This document shows positions 23,186 through 32,718 of a stretch of DNA of 64,000 bases, in pieces. The stretch's first letter is position 1. Every line of letters starts with the position of its first letter. The notes beneath the pieces were generated by a model, which saw nothing but the letters and a program-made list of their open reading frames with translations, was not told where the DNA came from and ran no database searches. The stretch is taken from contig JAAVTG010001003.1 of assembly GCA_011947345.1 (NCBI GenBank), forward strand, positions 744,001 to 808,000, in the 5' to 3' direction. This DNA is from Phytophthora quininea (Eukaryota > Oomycota > Peronosporomycetes > Peronosporales > Peronosporaceae). The position numbers and the translations under genes are program-made.

Positions 23186-23616
23186 ACAGCTTAAAGGTGT
23201 AAGTGTATGGATGGACTACGGAGCGCAGCGACTGTCCTGATGATGTTTGGATCACTCGATCGACCATCCGCCTGAACTTACGAACGACCCGATTAGCGAG
23301 TCAAAAGAACGGCGTGCAGACGCAAAGTGTGTATTCGATACACGGTGAGAGTTCCCGGGCCAAGCATCGAAGTTAATCAAGAAGTCGGCAGATGTAGGCG
23401 CACTAGATGGAAGCTCTGCGTAAATGCTTTTATTTTCCGCCACGAAAGGTGTTGATGACTTTCATCGTTTGAGTCGCACAGTTGTCGACTCCACCAGCTA
23501 CACATTTTCCGTGCTCGTGTGGCTCATTCAACGCTGGATCCGACCACAAGTGTGTCGACGCTCGCGATTCTTTTCAGTCTTGGATTCTCCTTATCCTAGT
23601 CAAGCGGCAACGTACA
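23186..23616. other. Intergenic region after the myosin
   Basis: About 430 bases with no recognisable gene. It separates the myosin from the first decayed copy of its PX tail. Confidence 0.4.
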
Positions 23617-24499
23617 ATGGAGTGTGCAAACCTCGAGAGCAAACGGGACCCGAATGAAGAAGGCAAAACTTCTCGACTCGACGAGGCGCAGAACGTTTTG
23701 CAGGGTGTTCCGCTTCAAGGTCAACAACAAAACAAATCAACGCACGAAAAGTAGAGAGCTGAGAATCAACAATTGCAACGCCAATTGAGCGAGCTCAAGT
23801 CGAGAACACCGAACTTGCAGACGAGATTTTACAACAGGAGAACAGGCAGCTCCAAGAACAGATTCGCCAAGTGCGAAGAGCGATCAAACAACAGAAGGGG
23901 AGGATTCTGGTCTCACCATAACTGGTTGCCAGTCGGACCGCCAAGTACAAAGGGAAGAGATTCATCCAGGACAAGCTCAATATCAATACAGAACGGGTGT
24001 TTGAAGGATTCGACGACAACTTCCATAACAACAAAAACAAGCACGAGCACGAGCGCATAGCGATCGTCAACCAGGTTTTGAAGGCTGCTGTTAATGCTGA
24101 TAATTTGAGTGGGGTTCCAATTGGACTCGATGTTTGTGTTCAAGTGTCGAGCGCCTCCAACGCGTGTTTAAACTCAAAGAAGTGGCCAACAACTGAAAAT
24201 CTTCACAAGTTTGCGACTGCAGCGGCGGCAAAAGTCGATCCCACGCAGAAATTTCTGTCGATGAGTACCAACTAGAGGTCAAGACGGAATTCCACGAGAC
24301 GCTGCTCGTGTGGCATCAATACCGCGTCATCTCCGACTGGCTGAAAGCTTTACAAGCTCCAAGTTTTTCCACACTAGTCCCACAAATGGGAGAGGCCTTC
24401 AAGGCGCTAGTCGCATCAGAAAACCTTCGGTGGCAGACTCGCATCGATGACAGCGAGTGCGAATTTCGACTTCGAGAAAGAGGTCTTCCAGCTGCGTAA
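23617..24499 (+). pseudogene. Decayed coiled-coil/PX protein, copy of the neighbouring PX gene
   Basis: Fragments in all three frames line up in order with the intact gene at 25851-27181. KRDPNEEGKTSRLDE pairs with its N-terminus. NQVLKAAVNADNLSGVPIGL pairs with NQFLDVATSAEHLQWGIRV. SDWLKALQAPSF with ASENLRWQTRIDDSECEFRL pairs with the end of its second PX domain (GSLRWQIRIDSEMCVFKL). Several frameshifts and stops separate the pieces and much of the first PX domain is lost. The divergence is too great for sequencing error alone. It lies between the myosin and an RXLR gene on the same strand. Confidence 0.7.
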
Positions 24500-24983
24500 A
24501 TCACCTGTCAGTTAAACCATCGACGTTTACTCGACAATGAGGTTGTTTCGAAGCTGAAATATAAGGCGTGGCCGGTCAAAGATAAGTTGGAGTGCAGCTC
24601 AACAAGAGACGTCGGTGTTGTGGCTCAGGGACGTGCTCAAGAACACTACTAGAGCGTGTCGAAGCTTCCTTCGTGTTGCAAGAAATTGAGCCGAGCTTCT
24701 GAAAGACTTACCTACGAGTTCTAACAAAGCTACGTGGTGTTTCTAGCGAGTTGATGACGATGAGATGAATTATAAACCAGCCTTACTCATCAATGATGGG
24801 CCATCATACCATAGCAAAACAGTACGAAGGTTTTGAAAAGATTATGAGCTTTGTATTACTCTTCCGAAGTGTTCCTCACCGCGGAGATAATCTGTTGTCT
24901 CAATGGGATGGAAATCATCTTAGCAGTCCTCGCTTTTCCTTTTGCCGTTCAAGACCAACTGACTCGTACAAGAAGACGAAACC
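24500..24983. other. Upstream region of RXLR gene 1
   Basis: About 480 bases without a recognisable gene. It presumably holds the promoter of the RXLR gene; I saw no clear match to the oomycete initiator consensus. Confidence 0.35.
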
Positions 24984-25612
24984 ATGCATCGAAAGCTGTC
25001 TCTTTGGTTGACAATGCTTTTTTCGTCGCTGTCACCTCTGCACATCCAACCACTACGGAGAGCAAGCAAGTTGAGACCGTTATTACCGGAAAGCGGTCTC
25101 TGCGCGTTCAAGCAAAAGACACCGATGACTTTGAAGAAAGAGGAATCCTCACTACAGCTACGTTGAGGTTGAAATTCAATCCGATGTCAAAAGAGGCGCG
25201 TCCAGACGTCGTGTTCAACAAACTGGGGGCAAACAATGCGGAGATCAGTAACGAGACACTACTCGAGTGGTTCAAGTACGTGCTCAAATACCGAGTGGCC
25301 AGAGGAGAAATCAACACCTTCGCTTCCCGCAATATCATTTTTGAGGAACTGACGCAGAAGTTCCCCGATGAACGCATTGCGTTGCTGTTGGTGTCAATGG
25401 CCAAGCAGCCCAAGCTCGAGAATCTTGCGAAAGAGCTTGAGCCGACGATGTTGCGCCTTTTCCACAGGCGAGGTGTGGACTCGGAGTATTTCAAAGCGAT
25501 TTTGGGAGTGAAGACGGAGGGACGCCCGACTGCTGAACTACTTCAAGACCCCGCATACTTGCTATGGAAAAGTTACGCCACCTTGTTGAGTACTAGTCGT
25601 CTATGGCTTTGA
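24984..25612 (+). CDS. RXLR-EER effector candidate 1
   Basis: Secreted protein of the oomycete RXLR class, which acts inside host plant cells. A hydrophobic signal peptide starts at 24984. An RSLR motif lies at about residues 38-41 (25094-25105) and an acidic EER motif about ten residues later (25124-25141). This spacing from the N-terminus is typical of the class. The C-terminal part is helical with Trp/Tyr-bearing segments (ETLLEWFKYVLKYR; DPAYLLWKSYATLL) that may form WY-type folds. The signal peptide frame is interrupted in the T run at 25018-25023, which appears one T short. Without that correction the secreted reading is broken, so the gene is either intact with a consensus error or a pseudogene. 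A longer open frame starting at 24851 lacks a signal peptide and is less likely. Specific target unknown. Confidence 0.78.
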
Positions 25613-25850
25613 CATAAGGAAGAATGCATAACTTCCGGTTTGACTGTGCACTTTCTCCTAGTGATTTCGGATTGCACCATGAATGACATTGTAAAATGCA
25701 TGGGAACTTGTTGTTGGGAAACTTTTCCCACGTTGAAATCCACTAAACAGTGGTCTGATTGCAAGAAGCCAGCAGGTTAACCCATGGCAGTTCAGCAGTC
25801 GTGTTCAGTGTTTCTTTCGCCGGGTTCGAGTCAAGGTCGAGCCGACTAAG

Positions 25851-27181
25851 ATGGAGGCTAAAACTGACGAAGGTGCGCGGGATCCAAGTCAAGAAGCCAA
25901 CGGTAGTCGTGAACTGGAGTCAAACGACCCAAACCAATTCGTGGCGAGTGTCGTGGAGCTTAATCGCGACCTTCGTGTTCAAAATCATTTACTACGCGAG
26001 CATCTTGCGGCAGATATCAAGCAGAAATGGCAAAGCAAATCGGTCCACTGGAAACTGCAGCGGGAAAACAAACAACTGCAAATCCAAGTGCAAGAGCTGC
26101 GGGAGCAGTTGAGGGAACAAAACGAGAATGCTCAAGAACAGCAAACCAGACTCGCAAACGAGCTTGCCCAGAAAAGATGTGAGAGTACACAACTCCGACT
26201 ACAAGTGCAAGAGCTTCAGAAGAAAGTTGATGAACGACAGGGGGTTCATTTCGTGACTCTGGTGTCAGCACAAGTGGTGGAAAGTCGAATCAGCACGCGC
26301 AATGGCAAGCATTTTGTCGAGTACAAAATTGAGGTCAAGACGGATTCGCGTGGACTTGTGTATGTCTGGTATCGCTACAGCATGTTCGCCAAACTGGTAG
26401 AGAAATTGAAAGACAACCCCAAGCACTTGGAAAGAGGGGTCCCTCGTTTACCAAACAAAAACTCTTTGGTCACTTCTCGGAGAAGAATATTCAAGAGCGG
26501 ATGATCGCTCTGAACCAGTTTTTAGATGTTGCCACCAGTGCTGAGCACCTTCAGTGGGGGATCCGTGTAGATTCGACCACCTGCGTGTACAAACGTCGCG
26601 TGAAATCCAAGACACCGAAGGCAATTTTGACGACGAAAGCGTGGGAATTTCAATCCAACAAGGACGAGATGAAGGAGTTTGTGGAGGTTCTGTCTGCCAA
26701 AGTTGTCGGCCATCGAATCCAAATACAAGCAGACACATCGATCGTCGAGTACCAGCTTTCGATCGAGGCCAAGTCCCACAACTCGGTACTAGTGTGGCAT
26801 GATTACACGGCCATCTTCGACTGGGTGACGTCAATACAGACTAAAACGTCATACAAACTCCCGCAGTTGAAGAAAGAGAAAACTTTTGGCAGCTTCTCGA
26901 GGCGCATTAAACGCAACGCAGAGAGAATGGACGACTTCTTTACGGCGTTATTCGAGTCTGGAAGTCTGCGGTGGCAAATTCGTATCGACAGCGAAATGTG
27001 CGTCTTCAAATTGCGAGTCAGGAATTCCATTGCAACTCCGGGGCCAGTGTTACGTGGAGACGATGAGGAATCCAAACCTCATTCGGCAGTCTCGAAACTT
27101 TTAGCTTTTGCTAAAGAACAGCGTCAGCGACCTTGTCGTGATGCGATATTGTTCGACCGTAAACTGAGCCAAGCTGGATAA
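25851..27181 (+). CDS. Coiled-coil protein with two PX domains, paralogous to the myosin tail
   Basis: Phosphoinositide-binding, motor-less protein. Residues about 25-125 form a Gln/Glu-rich coiled coil (QLQIQVQELREQLREQNENA). PX1 (VVESRISTRNGKHFVEYKIE; VYVWYRYSMFAKL; HLQWGIRVDSTTCVYKRRVK) closely matches the PX domain of the myosin 3 kb upstream, including PNK-LFG-FSEK and LQWGIRVD. A shorter PX2 follows (VEYQLSIEAKSHNSVLVWHD; SLRWQIRIDSEMCVFKLRV). One frame slip lies near 26457 in an A run (five where six are expected). Inference: arose by tandem duplication of the myosin 3' end, then internal duplication of the PX unit; 23617-24499 is a dead sister. No intron is needed. Confidence 0.8.
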
Positions 27182-27544
27182 TTCGCCGTCGTCTGGTTTA
27201 AACAAAATACTACCACACCTGCAGCCTCGGTATTCCTTGCAACTTAGCTCAGCAGCGATGATATACATTCCACCGAATCATCTACTACGATAAAGGAAAT
27301 GAAGTGAACATTAGACATTGATTCTGCAGACCATACCGAGTGAGAAACTTATCGTTCAATGTCCCATTTTAAACAAAACACAAGTGATGAATGATAAGCC
27401 ATGTACTTCAGAAGTCCATCAGAAAGCAAACGTATTGTGCCATGCAAGGCAACAAAATCGAGATGACAAACTGGAACTCGAGGAGTATGGCGCGTTGTGG
27501 CAACGTTTTCTCCTTTTGTGTTTATCATTCACAGCACAAACGGC
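27182..27544. other. Intergenic region, PX gene to GST remnant
   Basis: Nothing recognisable; weak open frames on both strands have no family features. Confidence 0.4.
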
Positions 27545-27835
27545 TTTGAAAAATGCTAGAGGAACTTTACTCCAAGCAACCACCTTCGGCTCGGCCTTCA
27601 CGTTGTCGACGACAGCAGCAAGCTTCAGGAATGCTAGAAGGTGTAGAAGATCCACTTGAGTTTGTTGCTGACGACGTCGAGCAATTGCAGGCCCGCATAC
27701 GACAGTTCGTCCCCAAGGATGAACTTCCCGTCGACCTGCTTCTCGACCACAGCAAACAACATCGGGATGGTCTTCTCAGTGAACTTTCTTGTCAGCTCGG
27801 GTCTTGATCCAGGAACGCCAACGGCAACTTGAAAC
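27545..27835 (-). pseudogene. Glutathione S-transferase C-terminal fragment
   Basis: The minus strand reads a GST C-terminal helical domain: TEKTIPMLFAVVEKQVDGKF, ILGDELSYAGLQLLDVVSN, then after a one-base shift near 27645 VDLLHLLAFLKLAAVVDNV and KAEPKVVAWSK. The order and the G-D-x-L-(S/T)-Y-A-(D/G) motif fit sigma-like GSTs. No thioredoxin-fold N-terminal half (glutathione site) is found upstream at 27836-28100, so this is a truncated remnant. A missed 5' exon farther away cannot be excluded. Confidence 0.6.
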
Positions 27836-28640
27836 TTGTCCCGTAAACTAACTGTAAACTTCTATGTAAACTTACCGGGCATCAATAACAGAGCCTTGCT
27901 CTGTTACACATTGCGCTTGAGTGTGGCTTGGCAGGCTCTAGAATGAGCGACGAAACGGGGACTTTACCAAAGTCCTGTTGACACTCAAGCGCAACCAACT
28001 CAGCGATCACGAGTCGTCCTCTTGACGTCCTCTCCGAATATTTTTGCAATGAAAATTCTCATCCATAGTGCTAACTAACTACGAGGCGATCGTATCCCAC
28101 CTACCGCCAATTAACCTTCAGTGCGAGCTCCACTGGCCAGCGTGTACGCCAAGTTTCTGGCGGCTCCAATGCCACTGTGAAGGCAAAGACCGCCACTTTC
28201 GAGGTCGTTATCAACTCGACTACATCCCAACATGTTTTTCTGCGCCAAGCAATGCTAACAGACATTTCGAACGGATCAACTTGGGTATCGAGGAAGATTG
28301 ACGACGTATCACTCGATGTCATGGAGAGCTCGGCATTCAGCTGTTACACTTGGAACAAGAGATGTCGAATTCCATTCGTGCAACCACCACCGCAGCGCAC
28401 AGTATCAGCGAGAATACACTTCGGCATCGTCGTTAAGGAGACGGACTTGCTACCACACTTTAGGTCAACAACTTGAGGTGTGTGGATCAATCCGCCTCAA
28501 GTGGGACGGCGACAACAATCGAGTCACGAGATAGGAGTACTCCGCAGACATGCTCACACCAGTGCTCAGTTTGTTTGGCAATTTCAAGGATGTATCTATG
28601 ACGTTTGCGCGCTAATGCAAATTGCGGAGTGAGTTGTTTA
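27836..28640. other. Unassigned region
   Basis: Several short open frames on both strands (for example plus 28177-28476) show no recognisable domain and no splice pattern joining them. It may hold decayed coding sequence. I assign no gene. Confidence 0.35.
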
Positions 28641-29011
28641 GATGTTAGTCTACCAGTAACACTCCCTCGGGCTAGCCCTGTGGTAGCGCCCGAGGTCTTC
28701 GCTTCGCCACCCGTTGGCGGAGATTATGAAGACGGCGTGATAACGCGGCGCTGATTACGTAGATCCCGTGTTGACGGTCGTAGATGATGTAGCTGCTGTT
28801 GTTGACGTGGTGCTGGTGCTGGTGTCGGCACTGGTGTCGGGCAGGCGGCGACAGCGTCGTCGTCGTCGGCTTCGTCGTCTGGGATACATACTCCACAGTG
28901 TCGCGCGTACTGTATTCGACAATGCTCTCCTTTCTCCAAACTGCGCATTCGTTGATCTCCGTTCTGATCGCCCATGATTTCGCGCAGGTTGCGGATCAGC
29001 AAAGGAGCCAT
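28641..29011 (-). mobile_element. Possible retroelement remnant
   Basis: On the minus strand, TGTTACTGGTAGACTAACA begins just after a purine-rich stretch (CCGAGGGAG). TGTTA...TAACA is LTR-end-like. It follows an open frame with a Pro/Thr/Gln-rich stretch (AACPTPVPTPAPAPRQQQQ). A perfect 8-bp stem (CCTCGGGC at 28665-28672, GCCCGAGG at 28688-28695) sits at the junction. No reverse transcriptase, integrase or second LTR is visible, so this is a weak call. Confidence 0.25.
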
Positions 29012-29288
29012 GAGTAAGTCAGCGTATCGTCCAAGACATCACAGATGACGCTGAAAAACGTACCAATTTCGACCGTATTATAGGTGCCGATCATCCGTAC
29101 TTTTGTCGAAGATGTGCTGTTCGTGCAGACACCGCAAGCAGAGAGGACGTTACAGCATGGTATTGTAAAGCCAACTCGAGAACTGATCCGGCTGCCGTAA
29201 GTCCTTGCTCACGCGTAGCACTGGATGAGTTGAAAGTCCTGCACTGTATCTCAATTGGCACAACTAAAAGGTCGTTTAGTATGTGAGG

Positions 29289-29304
29289 ACTCATTCGGCG
29301 ATTT
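29289..29304 (+). promoter_or_regulatory. Oomycete initiator-like element upstream of RXLR gene 2
   Basis: ACTCATTCGGCGATTT matches the oomycete core GCTCAYTYYNCAWTTT at most positions and lies 33-48 bp before the start codon, the usual place for short oomycete leaders. Confidence 0.6.
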
Positions 29305-29336
29305 CCTCCACACCACTCACGCTCCAATTCTCCACC

Positions 29337-29831
29337 ATGCGAGTCTTCCTGCTGACTGTCGCGGTTGCCTTCCTTGGCGTTTTGACAGAGACGACAGAAT
29401 CCAGGCTCACGACTCGCTCAGACATCCACCCAATTGAAGACTTTCGCGCAGAGACGAAGAGATCTCTGAGAACTCACGACACGGACGACGCCCTCGCCTC
29501 AAGCGACGAAGAACGAGCACCGGTAACAACAAACCTGAAGTTGATCGACGATGTCGCAAACGTGAAGCTCGCCGACGATGTCGCAAACGTGAAGCTCGCC
29601 GACGATGCCTTGGGCGGATTCACCGAAGACGATCTTCAGATCCTCCACAGATCGCTCAGCGACTGGGCTCGACAAGAAAAGACCGTGGACGACGTCGCCA
29701 ACATGATGCGCGCCGAATATGGCAATTCCGCCGCGTTAATCGAATGGATGCCAAAACTCTACAAGTGGTACCTTGGATTCCGGGCCAAAACACTCGCCAA
29801 CCGGGCTGGCACAAGCACCACCACCAAGTAG
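29337..29831 (+). CDS. RXLR-EER effector candidate 2
   Basis: Intact 164-residue secreted protein of the RXLR class. A signal peptide occupies about residues 1-22 (RVFLLTVAVAFLGVL core). RSLR lies at residues 42-45 and DEER at 57-60. Next comes a 9-residue tandem repeat (DDVANVKLA twice, with a third partial copy), then a helical C-terminal domain containing one W segment and one Y segment (ILHRSLSDWARQEKTVDDVA; LIEWMPKLYKWYLGFR), resembling a single short WY unit. The start is preferred over 29283 because it begins directly with the signal peptide. An initiator-like element precedes it. Host target unknown. No frameshift, unlike most neighbours. Confidence 0.9.
   Translation: MRVFLLTVAVAFLGVLTETTESRLTTRSDIHPIEDFRAETKRSLRTHDTDDALASSDEERAPVTTNLKLIDDVANVKLADDVANVKLADDALGGFTEDDLQILHRSLSDWARQEKTVDDVANMMRAEYGNSAALIEWMPKLYKWYLGFRAKTLANRAGTSTTTK
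29547..29600 (+). repeat. 27-bp tandem repeat inside RXLR gene 2
   Basis: Two identical 27-bp units (GACGATGTCGCAAACGTGAA + GCTCGCC) in frame, followed by GACGATGCC. The identity indicates recent repeat expansion in the variable region behind the EER motif. Confidence 0.9.
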
Positions 29832-29934
29832 ACAATGATCATCTTCAAAAAGTCAACAATGATCAGCGCAATAGATTTGTTGAACTACTGCAACTCCACA
29901 AGCGCTCGGTGGCTCTTCACACTCTTTGCGCCAT

Positions 29935-30584
29935 CTACGCGGTACGAAGAATGATGTGCACGCCGCTGTCCGTGTCGACGACGTCGCTCAGCTCGCCCAC
30001 CTGCAGCGCAAACCTGGCGGCAAAACAGAAATCAAAGCAAACAATTAGTTTTCCATCATACTTTGTTAAGTAATCAGTGTGCCAATTACGTGGCGTCCTC
30101 GAAGGGCTTCTGCATCATGCCGCGTCCGAACGGACCCAAGTCGCCCCGCGAGTGCCGCTGCAGGAAATCAAGACAATAAAAACTTAATCTCCCCTTTGAA
30201 CAATCTTGTCAAGTTGGTGCTGGTATCAAACCTGTTGCAGTCGCTGTACTGCACCGCTAAGTCTTCAAACTTGGCCTGGCCCGACACAATCTGGGCACGC
30301 AGCTCTGTAATAATAACATTGAAATAAAAAAACGTTAGTATCCAAGTTTAATCTGTAGGAAAATAGTTCCCCCTACCAAGCAGCTTGGCGATGGCTTCGT
30401 CCTTGGAACGCGTGATGTTGTTCGACAGACGAGAGGCTGCAACAGAATAACAACAACAATACTATTAGCATTAGCATTGAACACTCCTTTAGGATACGAA
30501 ATTGTTGATGGCGTTCGTACCGGGGCGACGGGAGCCGCTGTGCTTGATGAGCAGGTGGGAAGCGCGCACTTGTTCTACAGACAT
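29935..30584 (-). CDS. PIN1: Pin1-type parvulin peptidyl-prolyl isomerase without WW domain
   Basis: Isomerises phospho-Ser/Thr-Pro bonds in regulatory proteins. Exons (minus): 30584-30521, 30436-30377, 30304-30232, 30157-30090 and 30013-29935. It starts [20 protein letters not shown], directly with the parvulin strand containing the catalytic-site His. Then come [49 protein letters not shown] and [14 protein letters not shown], all signature segments. Arg residues of the phosphate-binding loop (SGSRRP) are present. There is no N-terminal WW domain, as in the plant-type enzymes. One frame slip at 30144-30147: a run of four C/G would need five to give RGGDLG. It diverges from COQ8, 217 bp between starts. 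Confidence 0.93.
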
Positions 30585-30801
30585 GCAGCCACACAGCACA
30601 CAGCGTCAGGAAGAGGGTCTTATGGCGCGCAAGGGGCCTCCAGCGAGCAGCTCACCGGCCATGATGAATCTTGTGCAATTGTGAAAAGTTGTGCGATCAT
30701 TTCCGATCAGAAGCCTGCACGCATAGAGGTGTGCGTACAGTACGCACAGACATCTACTGCCGACCTCAGATTCGTTGACACGCCACACCCAAGCACCAAA
30801 G

Positions 30802-32635
30802 ATGTGGTCGCAGGACTTCGTGCGCGTGCTGCAGGGCGCGTCCAAGGTCGCTGAGCAGCTGGCCAAGGCCCAGGGCCCCGAAATGTCCGCCAAGACGCAG
30901 CAGCTCTCTCGCCATGCCGCGGAGCTCTCTCGTTTGGTGCCCTACTTCCTCAACGGCAACGGTAGCAGCACCGCCGTCGCCTCGGAGCCTGTTCAGCCCC
31001 ATGCAGACACTCTCAAGCAGCATACAGAAGTCCCCAAGCAACAGGAGACTAAGATTCAAGTACCTGTGGAGCCTATTAAGCCTGCAAAGCCACTCGTCAA
31101 GCCTGTAGAACCCGTGACTAAACCAATAGAGCCTGTCAAATCCGTTCAAGAGCCTACGAAGGAGACGGAGCCTCCTCGCAGAGTGTGGGAGGAGAAGCAC
31201 GTGCCGTCGTCTCCTCTGTCCCGAATTTTGGGCTTCGGAGGCCTGGCAGCTAAGCTTGCAGTGGGCACTGCTGCTGAGATCGTCCGCAGTGGAGGCAAAG
31301 GAAGCACGTACAATGCGTTGGTGTCGGACTCGAATGTGGAGAAACTGGCAGAGACTTTGTGCACGATGCGAGGCGCGGCGTTGAAGCTAGGACAGATGCT
31401 GAGCATCCAGGACGAAGCCATGATCCCCACCAAGTTGGCGGCAGCACTGGACCGCGTGCGTGAGAAGTACGAGAGTTGTGTGCCGTTGTTCTGGTGTGAG
31501 AGCGATGGATTGATGAGGTGTTTTGTTGTAGTGCGCATGTGATGCCGAAGGCTCAGCTGCACAACCAGTTGAGGACCGAACTGGGCGAAGACTGGCGCAG
31601 CAAGTTCCAAGAGTTTGACGACGTTCCGATCGCCGCTGCTTCTATCGGGCAGGTAGCTGTCTTTGTCGAGTATGAATGTTTTCTGGTTGAATGGTGCCAT
31701 GACGAGTCTTGTTTGTGGATCGAGTAGGTGCACCGTGCAACGCTTTTGAATGGAGACCGCGTGGCGATCAAGATCCAATACCCGGGCGTGGCGGAGTCTA
31801 TTGGAAGCGATCTATTGAATCTCAAACGGTTGGTGACATACACCAACATCCTGCCGCGAGGGCTCTACATTGACGAGATCATCCGTGTGGGCAAGGAAGA
31901 GCTCACTGCCGAGTGCGATTACCTCACAGAGGCTGACAACCAGGAACGCTTCAGCAATTTCATCGAACAGAGCGGTATGAGAGGCAAGTATGTCGTGCCG
32001 CGTGTGTACCGTGAATTCACGACGTCGCGTATCCTGACGACGCAGCTGATCTCCGGCGTTGCCGTCGACAAGGCCGTGCATCTCTCACAGGAAGTGCGCA
32101 ACAGTATCGCCCGCCGTATCCTGAAACTCACGATTTATGAGCTTTTCAACTGGAGGTTCATGCAGACGGACCCCAACTGGAGCAACTTCATGTACAATGC
32201 ATCAACTGATGCAATTGGACTTGTCGACTTTGGTGCTGCACGTGAATATCCCAAGGCTTTCGTGGATGATTACTTCAACATCGTTTGGGCCGCAGCTAAT
32301 GTGGACGAGAAAACCCTTGTGGACTACTCGATAAAGATGCATTTCCTCACTGGCGACGAGTCTCCGCGATGCTGCGAGCTCATGTTGCTGCGGGTATGGT
32401 GGTGGGCGAGCCTTTCCGATCCCACGAGCCGTTCGATTTCCAGAAGAGCAAGTTGACGACACGACTGGGTCAGCACACTGAAGTGTTCATGCATGGTCGC
32501 TTGACTCCGCCGCCACAGGAGGTGTACTCACTGCACCGGAAACTAGCGGGTGCCTTCCTGATGTGCATCAAGTTGCGCGCCGTCGTACCATGCAGAGATG
32601 TTCTGGAAGAGGTCCAGCGCACATACTACTCGTAG
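30802..32635 (+). CDS. COQ8: COQ8/ADCK3-type UbiB atypical kinase, mitochondrial
   Basis: ATPase/kinase-like protein needed for coenzyme Q biosynthesis, on the mitochondrial inner membrane. Exons 30802-31466, 31532-31652 and 31728-32635. After an N-terminal part with a Pro/Lys/Glu-rich repeat (EPIKPAKPLVKPVEPVTKPI), the diagnostic KxGQ segment MRGAALKLGQMLSIQDE appears. It is followed by the Ala-rich nucleotide loop AAASIGQVHRA, the lysine in RVAIKIQYPGV, the metal-binding DPNWSNFMYN and DFGAAREYPKAF. The C-terminus (PPPQEVYSLHRKLAGAFLMC) is typical of COQ8. Intron 1 is placed at GTACGA because it gives DRVRENAHVMPK, matching the family. One frame slip near 32370. Confidence 0.94.
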
Positions 32636-32718
32636 CCGTCAAGCTCAGCAGACGCAGAACAATCAAAGAGCGCTAGAAAGTGCGCACAGCAGCCAACCGC
32701 TTAAACCAATTGATGATT

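Noticed and set aside
28768..28860. TGGTGCTGGTGTCGG-type repeat as a possible CRISPR or minisatellite
   Set aside because: Short irregular simple repeat encoding a Pro/Thr stretch on the other strand; no regular spacers.
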